A stretch of DNA of 64,000 nt from Anoplolepis gracilipes (Eukaryota > Arthropoda > Insecta > Hymenoptera > Formicidae). Positions within the stretch are counted from its first letter, which is position 1, and each line of letters starts with the position of its first letter. The notes below the pieces were generated by a model. The model was not told the origin of the DNA. It made no database searches and was given only the letters and a program-made list of their open reading frames with translations. The position numbers and the translations under genes were made by a program. The stretch covers positions 8,420,001-8,484,000 of the forward strand of contig NC_132983.1 in NCBI RefSeq assembly GCF_047496725.1, in the 5' to 3' direction. This document shows positions 35,901 to 48,278 of this stretch, piece after piece.

Positions 35901-38900
35901 AGGCGGAAAGGAAGGAAGAAAGGATAAGGGGCAAGAGATGAAAGGATGGAGGGAGCAGAAGGAAAGAAGGGAGAAAGAGGGGAGAAGAGAGAAGAAGAGG
36001 ATGATTGAGAGGAAGAGAGAAAGGATAAAGGTCCAGAGGTGAAGGGAGAGGAGAGAGAGAGAGAGAGGAGAGAAAGATAGAAGGAAAGAGGGAGAAGAGA
36101 GGAAAGAAGAGAAAAGAAGAAGATGGTTGAGAGGAAGGGAGAAGGGATAAAGGGCCAGAGGAGAAGAACAGGAGAGAGCAGAAGGAGAGTCAGAGGAAAG
36201 AAGAATGACGGAAGGAAAAGGGAAGAGAGAAGTAAAAGGGGGGAGGAGAGGAGGGATGGAGAAATGAGAGGAGGAGGGTGGGCTGTAAGGGAGGGAGTGG
36301 GGAACAGTCTGTAAGGTGACACAGTGGCCAGGTTCGCGGGGGAAAGGGAAGGAGGGTATGCAGTAGGAGGGGGAGAGGAGCGAAGGGGATATATGAGAAA
36401 AGGACAAGGGGTGTAATGTTGATTACTGTTAAGTGTATATAGGAAAATATGTATGGAACGGAGAGTATGAAGGAGATTGTAAGGGGTTTGGTGATCCCCA
36501 GAAAACACATGTAAGAGTTGGTAACCCCAAGGGGATCCAAATAAACACATCTATCTATCTATCTATGTATCTATCTACATTTTTAATAATATTAATAATT
36601 CCTAATAAAATCAAAATAAATTTCTTATGTTTTGCTGCAAAAATATAAAAATAAACAAACTAAAATAAGCAAATTTCAATAACTCTGCGTTATCACATAT
36701 TTATTTACAATCCTCTAATTTTACTTTAAAATGCTTTTAATTCACTCTTTTTTAAATTTCATGCTCCATAATTATCATTGTACTTTTAATTTATAACAAT
36801 TATAGTATTGCTTTAAATTTTTGGCGAAAACATTTTTGTTAGTTTTTTTCAATTTTCTTTAAAGCGAAACAAAGAAAAATCGAGCGATTCTGTGAAAAAG
36901 TTTTTTTCTTAATTTATCGATCTTTTATATGTTCCCGAAGTTTTGACATTTAATTTCAGGAATCCGATATGAAAAAATACATTGCAACAAAAACTTACTA
37001 TTTGTACTATTAGTGCGCTATGATAGTACAATGATATTTCATTTTGGGTTACCAGCATCAAACTTGGTACATGTATTAAAAAATATGTAGGAAGTAAAAA
37101 TTCGACGAGGTACAAGCAGTGTCTAATATATTTTTGCCGCTATCTTTAAAAATGACGACAAAAAAAGTTTTTTCTAAAAAACTCAAAAACAGTAAAAAAT
37201 ATCAAAAATATTGTTTATATAAAAAAATACCTGGATATCTTTGTGTTCAGCTAATAATAATAAAGTAAACATTATAGCCCTCGTTACAGTATCGTGACCC
37301 TGTAATCATCATTACTTATTATTGTATTATTGTATTATGTATATCGTAATACAATTAAACAAGCTTAAACATACTAAATTAAAAAGAAAAGATTACTGAT
37401 ATGTACTTCAAACATAAAAGTATCGACTTCCTCTCTAATGTCCAAATCAGTTAATAAACCTTCTCGAGATGCCGCTATTAAAAGATCCAACATGGCCAGC
37501 CGCTTTTTTTTAACTTTTTAGAAATAAAAACAGCATATTAACTCAATCTCATTTTTGCATCCTTTAATTAACATTGTTCTTGTTTAAATTTAAACTCTAT
37601 TAGAAATAATAATAATTTAATTTTACATTAGATATATGTTTCATGCTATGTTAACGCTATATCATTACGCGTGATTATGTATGCTTAGTACAAATACTAC
37701 AATAATAATTTTAGATTATTGCGGAAGCAAACTTAAATTAGAAGATGATATCTTACATACTTTCAAACACTTCGACATCATTTATCTCCTTGTCACTTTC
37801 AAGGTTTTTCAAGTACCGACCATTGGTGCGTTCGTGATAAAGTTTTCTTTCCTCAATGATCTATAAATACAAGTACAATATTAAATTTTAAAAAATGACT
37901 TTCGTATTTAACAACAATAGCACATTATACTGTATCATAAATATTAATAATAATGTATTATTAATATTTTTGATTAATCATGTAATCTTGCGGTACGAAG
38001 ATTATGAGATTTATTGTAATATTATACAAAAAAGAGAATTTTATGAATCAAAATAACATAATTGAAAAACGTACTTTTTCCGTAAATCCATGCAGTATTT
38101 TCAAGAGCTTTTTTTGCTTTCTTCCTTGTGGCGACAATGAGAATAACAAATCATTATGATACCAAGGCTTCAGTACTCTATATAATACGACAAATTCAAT
38201 CAAATTATATAATTTTAATAATAACATAACTTTGTAACAAATAATGTTATTAATAAAATAAAAATCTTACTTTATTTAAAATCATTATATAATCTTGGAG
38301 AAATCTTTATGTAATTATTAAGTAATTATAGATGATAGAAAACACAGATAAAATTTAAAATCTAAAATCTTATAAAGAAGATATACATAAATTTTCTGAA
38401 AAGATTGTTATTTTTTTAAGTATAGATTTTTTTGTTTAATTTTTGATCATTTATCTATTGATTTTATTACATATATCATTCTTCTTATTCTTTTTACTTT
38501 AAGTATTTGTTTAATAAATAGCAATATTTATTTTGAAATGAAATGTTCAGCAGAGCGCGTACAAAATATTTTAATTGATATTGCAAATATTTTAATTGCC
38601 GGCTTAAACAACACGGCGGCGACGTCTTACATTAATTGTTTACCTTTATATGACTATTAAACAATTAATCTATTTTTCAAAATGTATAGATATATTATAA
38701 TCATAAATATAAATGTACACATATATTATAATCATAAAAGATTAAGATATATTACACAATTATTTATTATATTTATAAATTACTATAAATTCATAAATGT
38801 ATCCATAAATTACCTATAAACTAGCAGTTCACCTATATCGTGTACTGCATTTCGATACTGTTGCTGGAACTCGCCGAATTTTTGCAAAGAGATGCCCATA

Positions 38901-40702
38901 GAAGTTTCTACAAGTGCGTTTATTATATAAGATCGCAAATAGGTTGAAGATTAATAAAGCTAAAAATTTCATGTATAAAAAACTTGAATATTATCTTCTT
39001 TCATTGCAGTATCGGTGCTTGTGTAAGAATAAATTATCTTCTTATCTCAAGTTATGATAATTTTGAATAAAATTCTAATACATACACAAAACAATAGAAA
39101 TTTTACAGAAGCCTCACCGCATATCGCGTTTAGCGCATGTTCACTAATAAATGGTATTAAATCTTTTACAACCGTCCCTCCGACATCCTTCAAAGATTTT
39201 GTCATGCAATCGCTCTCCTTAATCAAGATATGAACAAACTGATTCAATATATTGAAATGAAATGTAGGTGTTAATATCTTTCGGCGTCTTTGCCACTTAG
39301 CGCCTAAAACAAAAACAATATAACGTAAAATTATGAAATAAAAAATTATAAGTGAAATTATATCTCGTAAAATTCTTTTATAATTCTTTACATTTTTTCT
39401 TATAAAACTTTTATGATAAAAAAAATTATAAGTATTAACGTGAATTTAATTATTATTTTTGTAATTAAAATTTCATGGATTGGCAGATAAACTATTATTT
39501 ATTAAAATGTTTATTACGCGCGATGGCTTTTGATTATATTGAGAATCTTCTTTCATTAAAATATCTATTGCTGCTATTTATTTGAAAATATATAAATCAT
39601 TGCGAAATTATCTTTTAGTATGATCTCACGTGCAAAAATTTCTTTCATTAATTTTAACAACAAAAAGGTTGTATAAGTTTATTGTTTAATTGTAAAATAA
39701 TAATCTAGTAATATCTATTGTAATCTATTGTATCTATATATATCTATTGTAATATTTTATTTGTATTTCTGTGATGGAGACAGATCAATAAAAGATTATA
39801 ATAATAAAATATGTACGCTTATATGGTTATGTCATTACGTTACCTGTGCTTGTGAGAAGACCTGTTCCCAACCAAGGATGTAACAAATCATATCCACGAC
39901 TTTTTTCGATGTGCTTCATATTGCTTAGTATCGTCTGAAATCATCGAAAATATGATAAGAGAGAAATATCAGTTTATTATATTATTCAATCTTAGATACC
40001 TAAATAATTTATTAATCGTACATCAAATTTTCGTTTAATCTCGATCAAATATCGATCTTCTGCTCTTTCATCTTTTAGGAAACTTTTTGTATGAACAAAA
40101 ATCTTCTTGTGAAACATAAAATTTCTAAATCTAATTAATTTATAATATAAGAATTGAATTTCTTTTTTACCTCTAGATCATCTGGATGACGGATACCCAC
40201 AACAGGTATGAAGACACCCCAAATTTTACCAATGGGATAATAGTCATTGGATAATTTAATAAACAATTTCATTTGTTCTTCTGAAAAATACATTATAAAT
40301 ACAAAATTAGTGAGGAATTAATTTTAATTTCGTTTGAGGAATTATTTTCATTGTTACTTTACTTTTACTCAATACGTTGAAAGCAGACTAATGATAATTA
40401 AGAAAATAGATTGCAAATGGTTATTGCAAAGAAAAGTGCTAAGATATACATTTCAAGAGAGTTTATGAATTTAACTTTTACTTTCATGCATGAGTGACGT
40501 GCAGGAGTGTTTCTATTAATGTAGATAGATTAAAAATTTTCTACTTGCCTCGTGAAATAATGGCTTGCAATACATTGCCAAGAATCGGAAGGCCCGGTGG
40601 TCCTGGTATAAGATTAATAAGTCGTCCGTCTTTTCCATGATGCACATAATAATTATACACCAATAAAATAAACATAAATAATAATAATATAGTGATAAAC
40701 AT
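32959..40702 (-). CDS. cytochrome P450, CYP4 family, copy C (intact, 12 exons)
   Basis: Exons: 40549-40702, 40171-40280, 39844-39934, 39118-39303, 38814-38907, 38075-38177, 37761-37860, 37407-37513, 37231-37299, 33787-33955, 33203-33382, 32959-33125. They total 1530 bases, 509 residues plus stop, with all junction phases agreeing. This is the normal length for a microsomal CYP4 mono-oxygenase, which hydroxylates fatty acids, hydrocarbons or xenobiotics at the ER with NADPH-P450 reductase. Visible: N-terminal anchor, PPGLPILGN, W-x3-R C-helix (KWQRRRK), I-helix FEGHDTVTRA with the CYP4 Glu, ExxR (ETLR), FDPDRF and the haem loop PFSAGPRNCIG. Intron 1 uses a GC donor. Intron 9 holds a LINE. Exon boundaries are inferred by eye, without transcript support; subfamily not assigned. 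Confidence 0.88.
34019..34031. repeat. left 13-bp target-site duplication of LINE
   Basis: TACATTTTTAATA, exact match to 36576-36588. Confidence 0.85.
34645..35781 (+). pseudogene. LINE ORF1 protein, split by a stop
   Basis: First part 34645-35250 (201 residues): Glu/Lys/Arg-rich, with a predicted coiled coil (LRGIRREMGKMYEKLLVVV). Second part 35299-35781 (160 residues): a structured C-terminal domain with WREIEGADQEERRGIVEGI, an ILTEMMKKEDVLEKK stretch and VGVDEDLTLEVRKTRWRI. That pattern parallels L1 ORF1p C-terminal domains (repair of an RNA-binding chaperone by family resemblance; inferred). A stop at 35248-35250 separates the halves, and a further frame change near the end is suggested because VATCRELRVDGRRW continues in another frame after 35781. 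Function would be RNA binding and RNP formation. Confidence 0.6.
35800..36420 (+). repeat. purine-only low-complexity tail of the LINE
   Basis: Almost uninterrupted G and A. Long Ser/Leu/Pro-rich open frames on the opposite strand are artefacts of this composition. Confidence 0.7.
36576..36588. repeat. right 13-bp target-site duplication of LINE
   Basis: TACATTTTTAATA, exact match to 34019-34031. It follows the (CTAT)n tail. Confidence 0.85.
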
Positions 40703-42625
40703 CGTTTCTTGAAGTAATATTATTCTTGACCGTTTATTTTAGCTTTATCTTTTTTTACAATTTTTTAATCACACCTGTAATAAAGTAATATTTGTTTCAC
40801 AGCAAAACTGTCACAATTACATTGATATTCGAAATATGCTAACAATAAGAGAGAAAGGAGAAAGAAGAAGAGAAAGAGACAGAGAAAGAGAAAAAGAAAG
40901 TGAAAGAGAGTGACAAAGAAAGAGAGAATAATCATTGAATTAATCCTACATATTTTATATAGTTAATAATTTTGAAGATTAATAATGTATAAATAGTGTG
41001 ATGAATTATTTATTATAATAAACAAGATATTCGCGTAAATAAAAAAAAAATTTTATCGGCTATTGTTTATAATTATGTTTTTATTTACAAGATATAATTT
41101 TTTAAGATTCTATTGCAAAATCTGATTAGTGATTAATGGTATCAAAATTAGATCAAGTATTATTTTTATCTACTTATCTAAAAAATGTATCAGTTATTTT
41201 AGCATTATTATTAATTTTATTTACTCTATAACTGTAAAGAAATGCTTTTAAACGATCACATAATAATGTCTGTTCAGTTCTTCAAATTTGTGTGTGCGTA
41301 TCTATTTTAAATCTATTTTTACTGCTAAGCAAAGATAAAGAATTGATGCGTAATAAACAGAGCTATTTAATTAAGCATTCACACACTTTCTCATAAACAA
41401 GGAATTGATTTGAAAATTTTATGTGATTTTTATCAAATTTATTACCACGTTACACACACAAACACATTGTGTTTTCATATAATATACAAAATATATAATT
41501 ATCATGATTGTTTAACAGTGTTTTTTCCTTTGTTTATCTAATTGTTAAAAATATGCGCAAAAATAATATAATATACGATTATAACAATTAAACAAAGTTA
41601 ACAACTTGTTATTCAAAGAATTATGTATAAAAGTCATGCACTTATACTAATTATATTATTAACCATAATTCAAATGTTGAAATAAAATGTTATAAAGTTT
41701 TACTTTACATAAATAAGTACTACTTAATTACCTGATAGATTATCTGTAGCAACGTTCAATTGAAACATCACTCAAATGTTTAAAATGTTTTAAATGAAAT
41801 TACAAATCTTTTCAAAAGGATACATGTGCTAGTACAACAAATCTTCACGAACTGACAATGCACATCTGAGACCTATACTTATAATATCTCTAGTTCAAGA
41901 GCGTGTTAATAATAATCACAGTCTCATACTTGAGAGGCAAGTTGAATAATTCCATTTTGATTAATGACCAAACAACACATTTGATAAATGTTTATTGACA
42001 CTCGCCTTTTTTTCATTTTTATATATGTTATAGAGAGTACATTCCTAATCGTTTGAATTTTGTGTCGTTTGTTTGTTTTAAAAATATATAATTTTGAAAT
42101 AATATTTTTAGAAAAAGAAATTTAGTCTCAATGATCTTAACATTGACATATGTTTTCAAAATTTTTCATAAAGTAAATGTGTGGACAGGGGAGAGACTTC
42201 GCCTGCATCTCGCTCTATACCTTCCATCACAAAAATAATTCAATTCTTTAATATAATATATTTCTATTTTTAATATTAAAATCACCGCCCACATGTTTAC
42301 TAAAATATTGATAAAACATCACTGTTTATAATATCAGTTTATATCTAAGGAACAGCATTAAAATTATGAAACCTTAATTTGTTATATCTTCCAAACTAAT
42401 GTTTTTCCTTACTTTATTTTTGCTGATAATTACTTTCGAAGAACAATTTCTTATACAAATCGCGAGGCATAATCTTTTATACAGAGTTGTCACAATTATG
42501 ACACTTCAAAATCGTAAATATCAAGAACCAAAGAGTGTTACAAAATTCAACATTGTATTACTCAGGAATATATTCTCTATAATATATGTAAAAATAACAA
42601 TAATTTGAACTGTGTAGATCAAGCA
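40703..42625. other. upstream region of P450 copy C, no gene seen
   Basis: AT-rich, with a GA-rich microsatellite at 40850-40930. It should hold the copy C promoter. No clear TATA box is distinguishable in such AT-rich DNA. Confidence 0.45.
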
Positions 42626-44772
42626 TTTATTTTAATGCATATTTTTATTTGAGAAGGTAAAATTTGTGGAACCATTTCAAAATATAATCTGAAATTTAAA
42701 CTATTGATTTAAAATGATTTTGTTATTGTTTAAAATCTTTTTTAAATTAAAAATATTGACATCGATATTAACAATACACAAGCATAACAAATTGATTTTT
42801 TTTTAACCAATTTTTATTTTCATAGAAAAGTATATATTGTCGATCTCTTCAGTAAATCAAAGATTTAATATATAAAAGTCCAACACGTGCATTGGACAAT
42901 TTAGTATCTCACCACGAATTATCTGTAGAAAAATTTACAAACAATACTCATTTGTGCTTGTTTTTCTTGAAAATTCTATTTTAATATAGAAGTAACATTT
43001 CTTATTTTTATTTAGATAACATATTTATAGTTTATTAAAATAAGAGAGAAACACTTGTGTCACTTTCTTTGCCAGAAACTTTATCTCTCCTTTTTTAAAC
43101 AAATTCTAGACTTTTACTTAATAAGCGTATACGACTTTGATACAACAAGTAATACGGGAAGAATAAAATTTTGACTCTAATAAATTGTTTTCTTTTATCT
43201 AATCAACAGACTTAATTTATTAACATTGCTCTGAGCATATTTAAACCAGAACAAAGTTCACTGGTTAGTATCGACAATCATTATCTTACATTTGCAATGA
43301 AATGATAGCAAACTATCATATAGGAATACAAGGCTTAGTTAATGTTTGTTAAACTAAGCTTGCATTTGCATTTATAATTTGATAAGTCAAGTTCGTATTA
43401 TTAAAGAAAACTGACGTTGAAAACGATGCGGTAATAAATCAAAATGTCAAGTCAGCGTCAAAAAAATTGTTGTGCAAAAGTGTAGTGCTAAAATGTATAT
43501 AATATTGTTTAAATCTGCTTTTCTTTCTGCAAAAATAATGTTATAACTTTTGAAAATTACGTTCAATAGAAATAAAATCACACAGGCACTATATAATTTA
43601 AACATGTTTCTGAAATATTAAAAATGTTATATAATGAAAATATAAAAATTCGAAGATACGAAGATGTCAAGGAGATAGAAAGAAGAAAAATATCAAAAAG
43701 TAATAAAAAATTAATTAAAAGTAAAATATATTGAACATAGAATATACACATTTATTTATTTAATCACTTTATTGGATATAATATTTTCAATATCTTGAAA
43801 CATGCTAATAGAAGAATAAATTTGTATAATATATACTTTTATAATATGTATACTTTTTCTATTTCTAATCGGAAAAATTTTTTGATGTATATTTATTCGA
43901 ACTATCGATTAAATATACATATTAATTCAATCTATTGTAAATCTAATCAGTTCTGACGTTATTAAAATTTAATAATCAAAAATATTCTGAACTAAATGCT
44001 GGCTGCATATAAATTCTTCAGAATAATATTCTGGTTTTATATTCGTTGCTTAAGACTCACCTTTGTATCTTAATTTTAATTAAATCTTATATGTACATGC
44101 AAAAGTATGGAGAGATGAGATCATTGAAAGATAAATATTTTATATTTTATATTTTATCTACTTACGAGATTATTCAAAACTCTCAAAAAATACTGTTTAT
44201 ACATTGTTATAATAATTAACATAAAAAAGAACGATCAAATTCTGTTTTCAATCTGTGATTGTTGTATTTCTCACAAAATCCGATTCTCTTTTAGAAATAT
44301 CTTTTCTTTGTTTTCCTTTTCCTAGTAATTCTTTTTACTCTCGACTGTTGCCAATCGTAAGTTGGTAAAAAAATGGAGACAATATGCGTTTTAATTATTC
44401 AAAAATTGAATTGATATTCATCTTAACTCTTGCTAACTATAGTACAGTTTATCTTTTGCTCATAAGTTTCTTATTAACCAAGGCAGATTTAAGGCATATA
44501 ATTATCATTTTCATTATTTATTTTCTTATGATGTTCCCAGTGCTCCATCTTTAAAAAAATTATTGTTCGATTGATCACACGAGAAATAAAGGAGAGGAGA
44601 TGCGAGAAATACATTTGTGTGTTCCGCGACAAGAAATCACGTAACATTTTTATATATACAATATATATTTTCTTGATAATTTTGAACGTATAATATGCGT
44701 AATAATTTTTTTTCATTTTTGCAATTCATTAACTTCTTATACTTACATGATATCCGTGTTAATTTTAAACGG
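42626..44772. repeat. P450 3' flank, copy D (reference copy, least interrupted)
   Basis: Collinear with 22383-24620 and with 9490-11550 minus their insertions. It therefore shows the pre-insertion state for the solo LTR at 9834 and the LTR-type element ending at 22382. No gene seen. Confidence 0.7.
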
Positions 44773-47318
44773 CTATTTGTGATTAATTGAGATGAATTTC
44801 ATATAAACCGGACACGAAGGACAAAGAAGTAAATCGGACTTTAATTGCATATTTTTTAAATAATCCATTGGTTCCAAGTAAAAATTGTGCACCAAAGATG
44901 CTATTGTAGCCTTCAACTCCAGCAGAGCGAGTTTTTGACCTATTATACAATTCAAAGTTTATCGACACTTTCAAAAATTATCGACAAGAGCACAAACGAA
45001 AATAATAATTTACCTATGTAATTTCTCGGTCCGCTGGACGGTATATAGGAATATGGATGACGATTCTGTATTCTCTCAGGCAAAAATCTATCCGGATCGA
45101 ATACTTCTGGATTTGGCCAAAAATTGAGATCTCTGTGAACTCCGTAGATATGGAAGATGTACGATCGTTCCAGCAGGTATGACATATGATTCTGAAAAGC
45201 GTATTTTAAAATTACAAAATATTAAAATTTACAAAAATAAAAATTTCTTTTAAAAAGATGTACATAATATTGTACATATTTTTAAAATGTTAAAGCATTT
45301 AAGTTTTACATTTGATAATATATACTTCGTGTAATGTGATTTGTAACAATATGCAACAAAAATGGATTACATAATTTTATATGAATTTTGTATGAATCTG
45401 AATCACATAATAATATTACAAAATATTAAAATTTACAAAAATACGAAATTAAAAAAAAATAAAAAATACAAAATATTGGTATTCTTAAAATCTTAAAATA
45501 ATTTAATTTATTTTACGTTTGATAATTTATACTTCATGTAATGTTACATGTCCAGAAATATATAGAGCAAAAAAGTAGTGCATTACGTAATTTTCCATCT
45601 TCGGCAGCTTTTCGGAATATTAAAAACACGCTGGGATACAAACGTAGCGCTTCCTTTAAACATCTCTCTAAATATGATAATTTTTGCAATGTTTTCATCG
45701 TTAGTTTCCATCCGTTCTCTTGCTTCACGGTATCGACTTTAACCCTTAGACTTTCCTGTGTTATTAATGATGTTTAAAGTGTATTGTTTAACATTCTGGT
45801 TTACATGTACATACATACATACATATAAATTCTTAATAAAATCAAAATAAATTTTTTATATTTATTTTAAAATAATTTTTTTTCGATATATATGTAGAAA
45901 CTAATGTAAAGAGTGCCTCAAAATTAAATGTCAAAACTTTAGGATCGTGAAAGATAAATTAAGAAAAGAAGTCTTTTAATGATTTGTTCGTTTTTGCTTC
46001 GTTTTGAAAAAATTCGCAAAATCCCATGTTGGGATGTTTAACGAAATTAGAATATCTGGCGTATTGTGCAAGATGGTAATTAATTATTCGCTTGTAGACT
46101 TCTGATAAACAACTGTAATTAATTCATAACAAAAAGGCAATAATATAAACATTAACTAAATATAAATTAAAGTAAGCAGGTTACAATAAAAGGCGGTCTA
46201 AGCAATGATATTCAATATTCTTCTTTAAGGTCAATTGTGATTGGTTAATTCTTTGTGGCCCACAACTTACAACACTTATTGTAAATGGCTCTTAACTCTG
46301 CGGTATCGCGTATTTATTCACAATTCTCTAACTTTATTTTAAAAGGATTTTAATTCACTCTTTTTTTTAATTTTAATGTTTCATAACTTTTACTTTATAA
46401 TACTTTTTGATAAATATAATAATTGTAGTATTGTTTTATATTTTGGATAAAATATTTTTTGTTTGTTTTTCTTTTAATTTTGTTCAAAACAAAGCAAAAC
46501 CAAGCGATATTTTGTAAGGGAGTTTTTTCTTAGTTTATCGATTAGCTATATGCTCTTGAAGTTTTGATATTTAATTTCAAGACATTCGGTATGTAGCAAA
46601 TATACATTACAACAAAAACTTGATATCAGTACTACAGATCTGTACTATAATTATCCTTACGAAACTTTGAGTTAAAATTGTAATTTAAATAATACATTGC
46701 AATAATATTGAAAAAATGTACCTGAATATCTTTGTTCAGTTAATAGTAATAAAGCAAACATCATATTCCTCGCTGTAATATCGTAACCCTGTAATCATCA
46801 TCATTAATTATTGTATTATTGTATTATGTATAACGTAATACAATTATACATGCTTAAAATACACTAAACGTAGAAAAAAGATTACTGATACGTACTTCAA
46901 ATATAAAAGTATCAATTTCCTCTCTAATGTCCAAATCAGTTAATAAACCTTCGAGATGCCGCTATTAAAAGGTCCAACATGGCCAGCCGCTTTTTTTTAA
47001 CTTTTTAGAAACAAAAACAGTATATTAGCTCAATCTCATTATTGCATTCTTTAATTAACATTGTTCTTGTATAAAGATCAACCTCTATTAGAAATAATAA
47101 TGATTTAATTTATGACAGACATATCCTATATCTCATTACGTATATTTTGTACAAATACTACAACAATAATTTTAGATTGTGCAAACAAGCTTAAATTAGA
47201 AGCTGATCTCTTACATACTTCCAAACACTTCGACATCATCTATTTCTTTGTCACTTTCAAGGTTTTTCAAGTACCGACCATTAGTGTGTTCGTGATAAAG
47301 TTTTCTTTCTGCAATTAT
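44773..47318 (-). pseudogene. cytochrome P450 CYP4-like, copy D (exons 7-12, dead)
   Basis: Exons: 47219-47318, 46896-47000, 46722-46788, 45597-45755, 45014-45191, 44773-44939. Exon 10 keeps ETLR-type text (EALR) and exon 12 is open to its stop. Lesions: two-base deletion in exon 8 (CTTCGAG for CTTCTCGAG), two-base deletion at the end of exon 9, one extra C early in exon 11, and in the haem loop a lost residue plus Cys to Tyr (SSGPRNYIG, 45016-45050). Without the thiolate ligand the enzyme could not bind haem normally. Exons 1-6 are not in the window because the Maverick inserted in intron 6; they may lie beyond 64000. Confidence 0.87.
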
Positions 47319-47547
47319 CTACACATACAAGTACGATATTAATTTTTAAAAATGATTTTTTATACTTATTGACATTAGCATATTGTGCTATAGCATAATA
47401 TTAACAGCATAATGTGTTATAGTAGTGTTATAGTGGGGATTCTAAGCCATGGGGCTCCGAGGGGGGTGCGGGGGCGGAGGTATCTGGGAGGCGCGAGGGG
47501 TCTGGTGTTACATAAAGGGGGGGTGAAGGGTCCTACATACGTTCAAA

Positions 47548-48185
47548 AGTAGATGTTTATCTTTGTGGTCGATTTTATAGCCGAGGGCATTTTAGAAGTC
47601 ATAAAACTGTTTTTTTCTAATTTTATGATTATTTTATGGTCATTATATCATTAAGATTTTAAGCGCCGACGTTCGGCAGCTTTGCAACCTCGCGGAAAAT
47701 CTCCCATAAAACTGGAGCAAAACATCTTCCATAAATTTTAAGGAAAGAACTGCAACTGCAAGGTGTTTATCTTTGTGGTTGATTTATAGCCGGGGGACAT
47801 TTTAAAAGCCATAAAACTGTTTTTTTTCTAATTTTTATAATCATTTTATGACCATTAGGATATTATGGAAAAAGAGATTTTAATCGCTGGCGTTCGGCAG
47901 CTTTGCACCCTCGCGGAAAATCTCCCATAAAATTGGAGCGAAACATCTTCCATAATTTTTAAGGAAAGAACTGCAACTGCAAGGTGTTTATCTTTGTGGT
48001 TGATTTATAGCCGGGGGACATTTTAGAAGCCATAAAACTGTTTTTTTTTCTTTTTTTCTAATTTTTATGATCATTTTATGACCATTAGGATATTATGAAA
48101 AAAGAGATTTTAATCGTCGGCGTTCGGCAGCGATGCACCCTCGCGAAAAATCTTCCATAATTTTTAAGGAAAGAATGCAACGCAT
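47548..48185. repeat. three tandem units of ~215 bp in the Maverick left end
   Basis: Units start near 47549, 47761 and 47982 and share GTTTATCTTTGTGG, GCCATAAAACTG and the block CGTTCGGCAGC...CTCGCGGAAAATCT. They lie in the presumed terminal inverted repeat, upstream of the first gene, and could hold replication or transcription signals. Confidence 0.75.
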
Positions 48186-48278
48186 CAGCGCTAACATTCA
48201 GCTGCTCGAATTTGAAAATTTGTCTCCGCGTTAAAACGTATTCAACAGTCGTCGAGTATCCTTCGATTTAGTGCTAAA

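Larger units (their letters stand above)
34032..36575 (+). mobile_element. ORF1-only LINE (half-LINE-like), in intron 9 of P450 copy C
   Basis: Flanked by the 13-bp direct repeat TACATTTTTAATA (34019-34031 and 36576-36588), the mark of target-primed reverse transcription. It ends in a (CTAT)n tail preceded by GATCCCC and GGGGATCC pieces. The body, about 34040-36400, is nearly all purine on the plus strand. It encodes an ORF1-like protein but is too short for, and shows no sign of, an endonuclease/reverse-transcriptase ORF2. It is antisense to the host gene. Confidence 0.85.

Noticed and set aside
34006..36550. Several long Ser/Leu/Pro-rich open frames on the minus strand (200-320 residues)
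   Set aside because: They are the pyrimidine complement of the purine-rich LINE body. Such composition removes stop codons, and no domain is visible.
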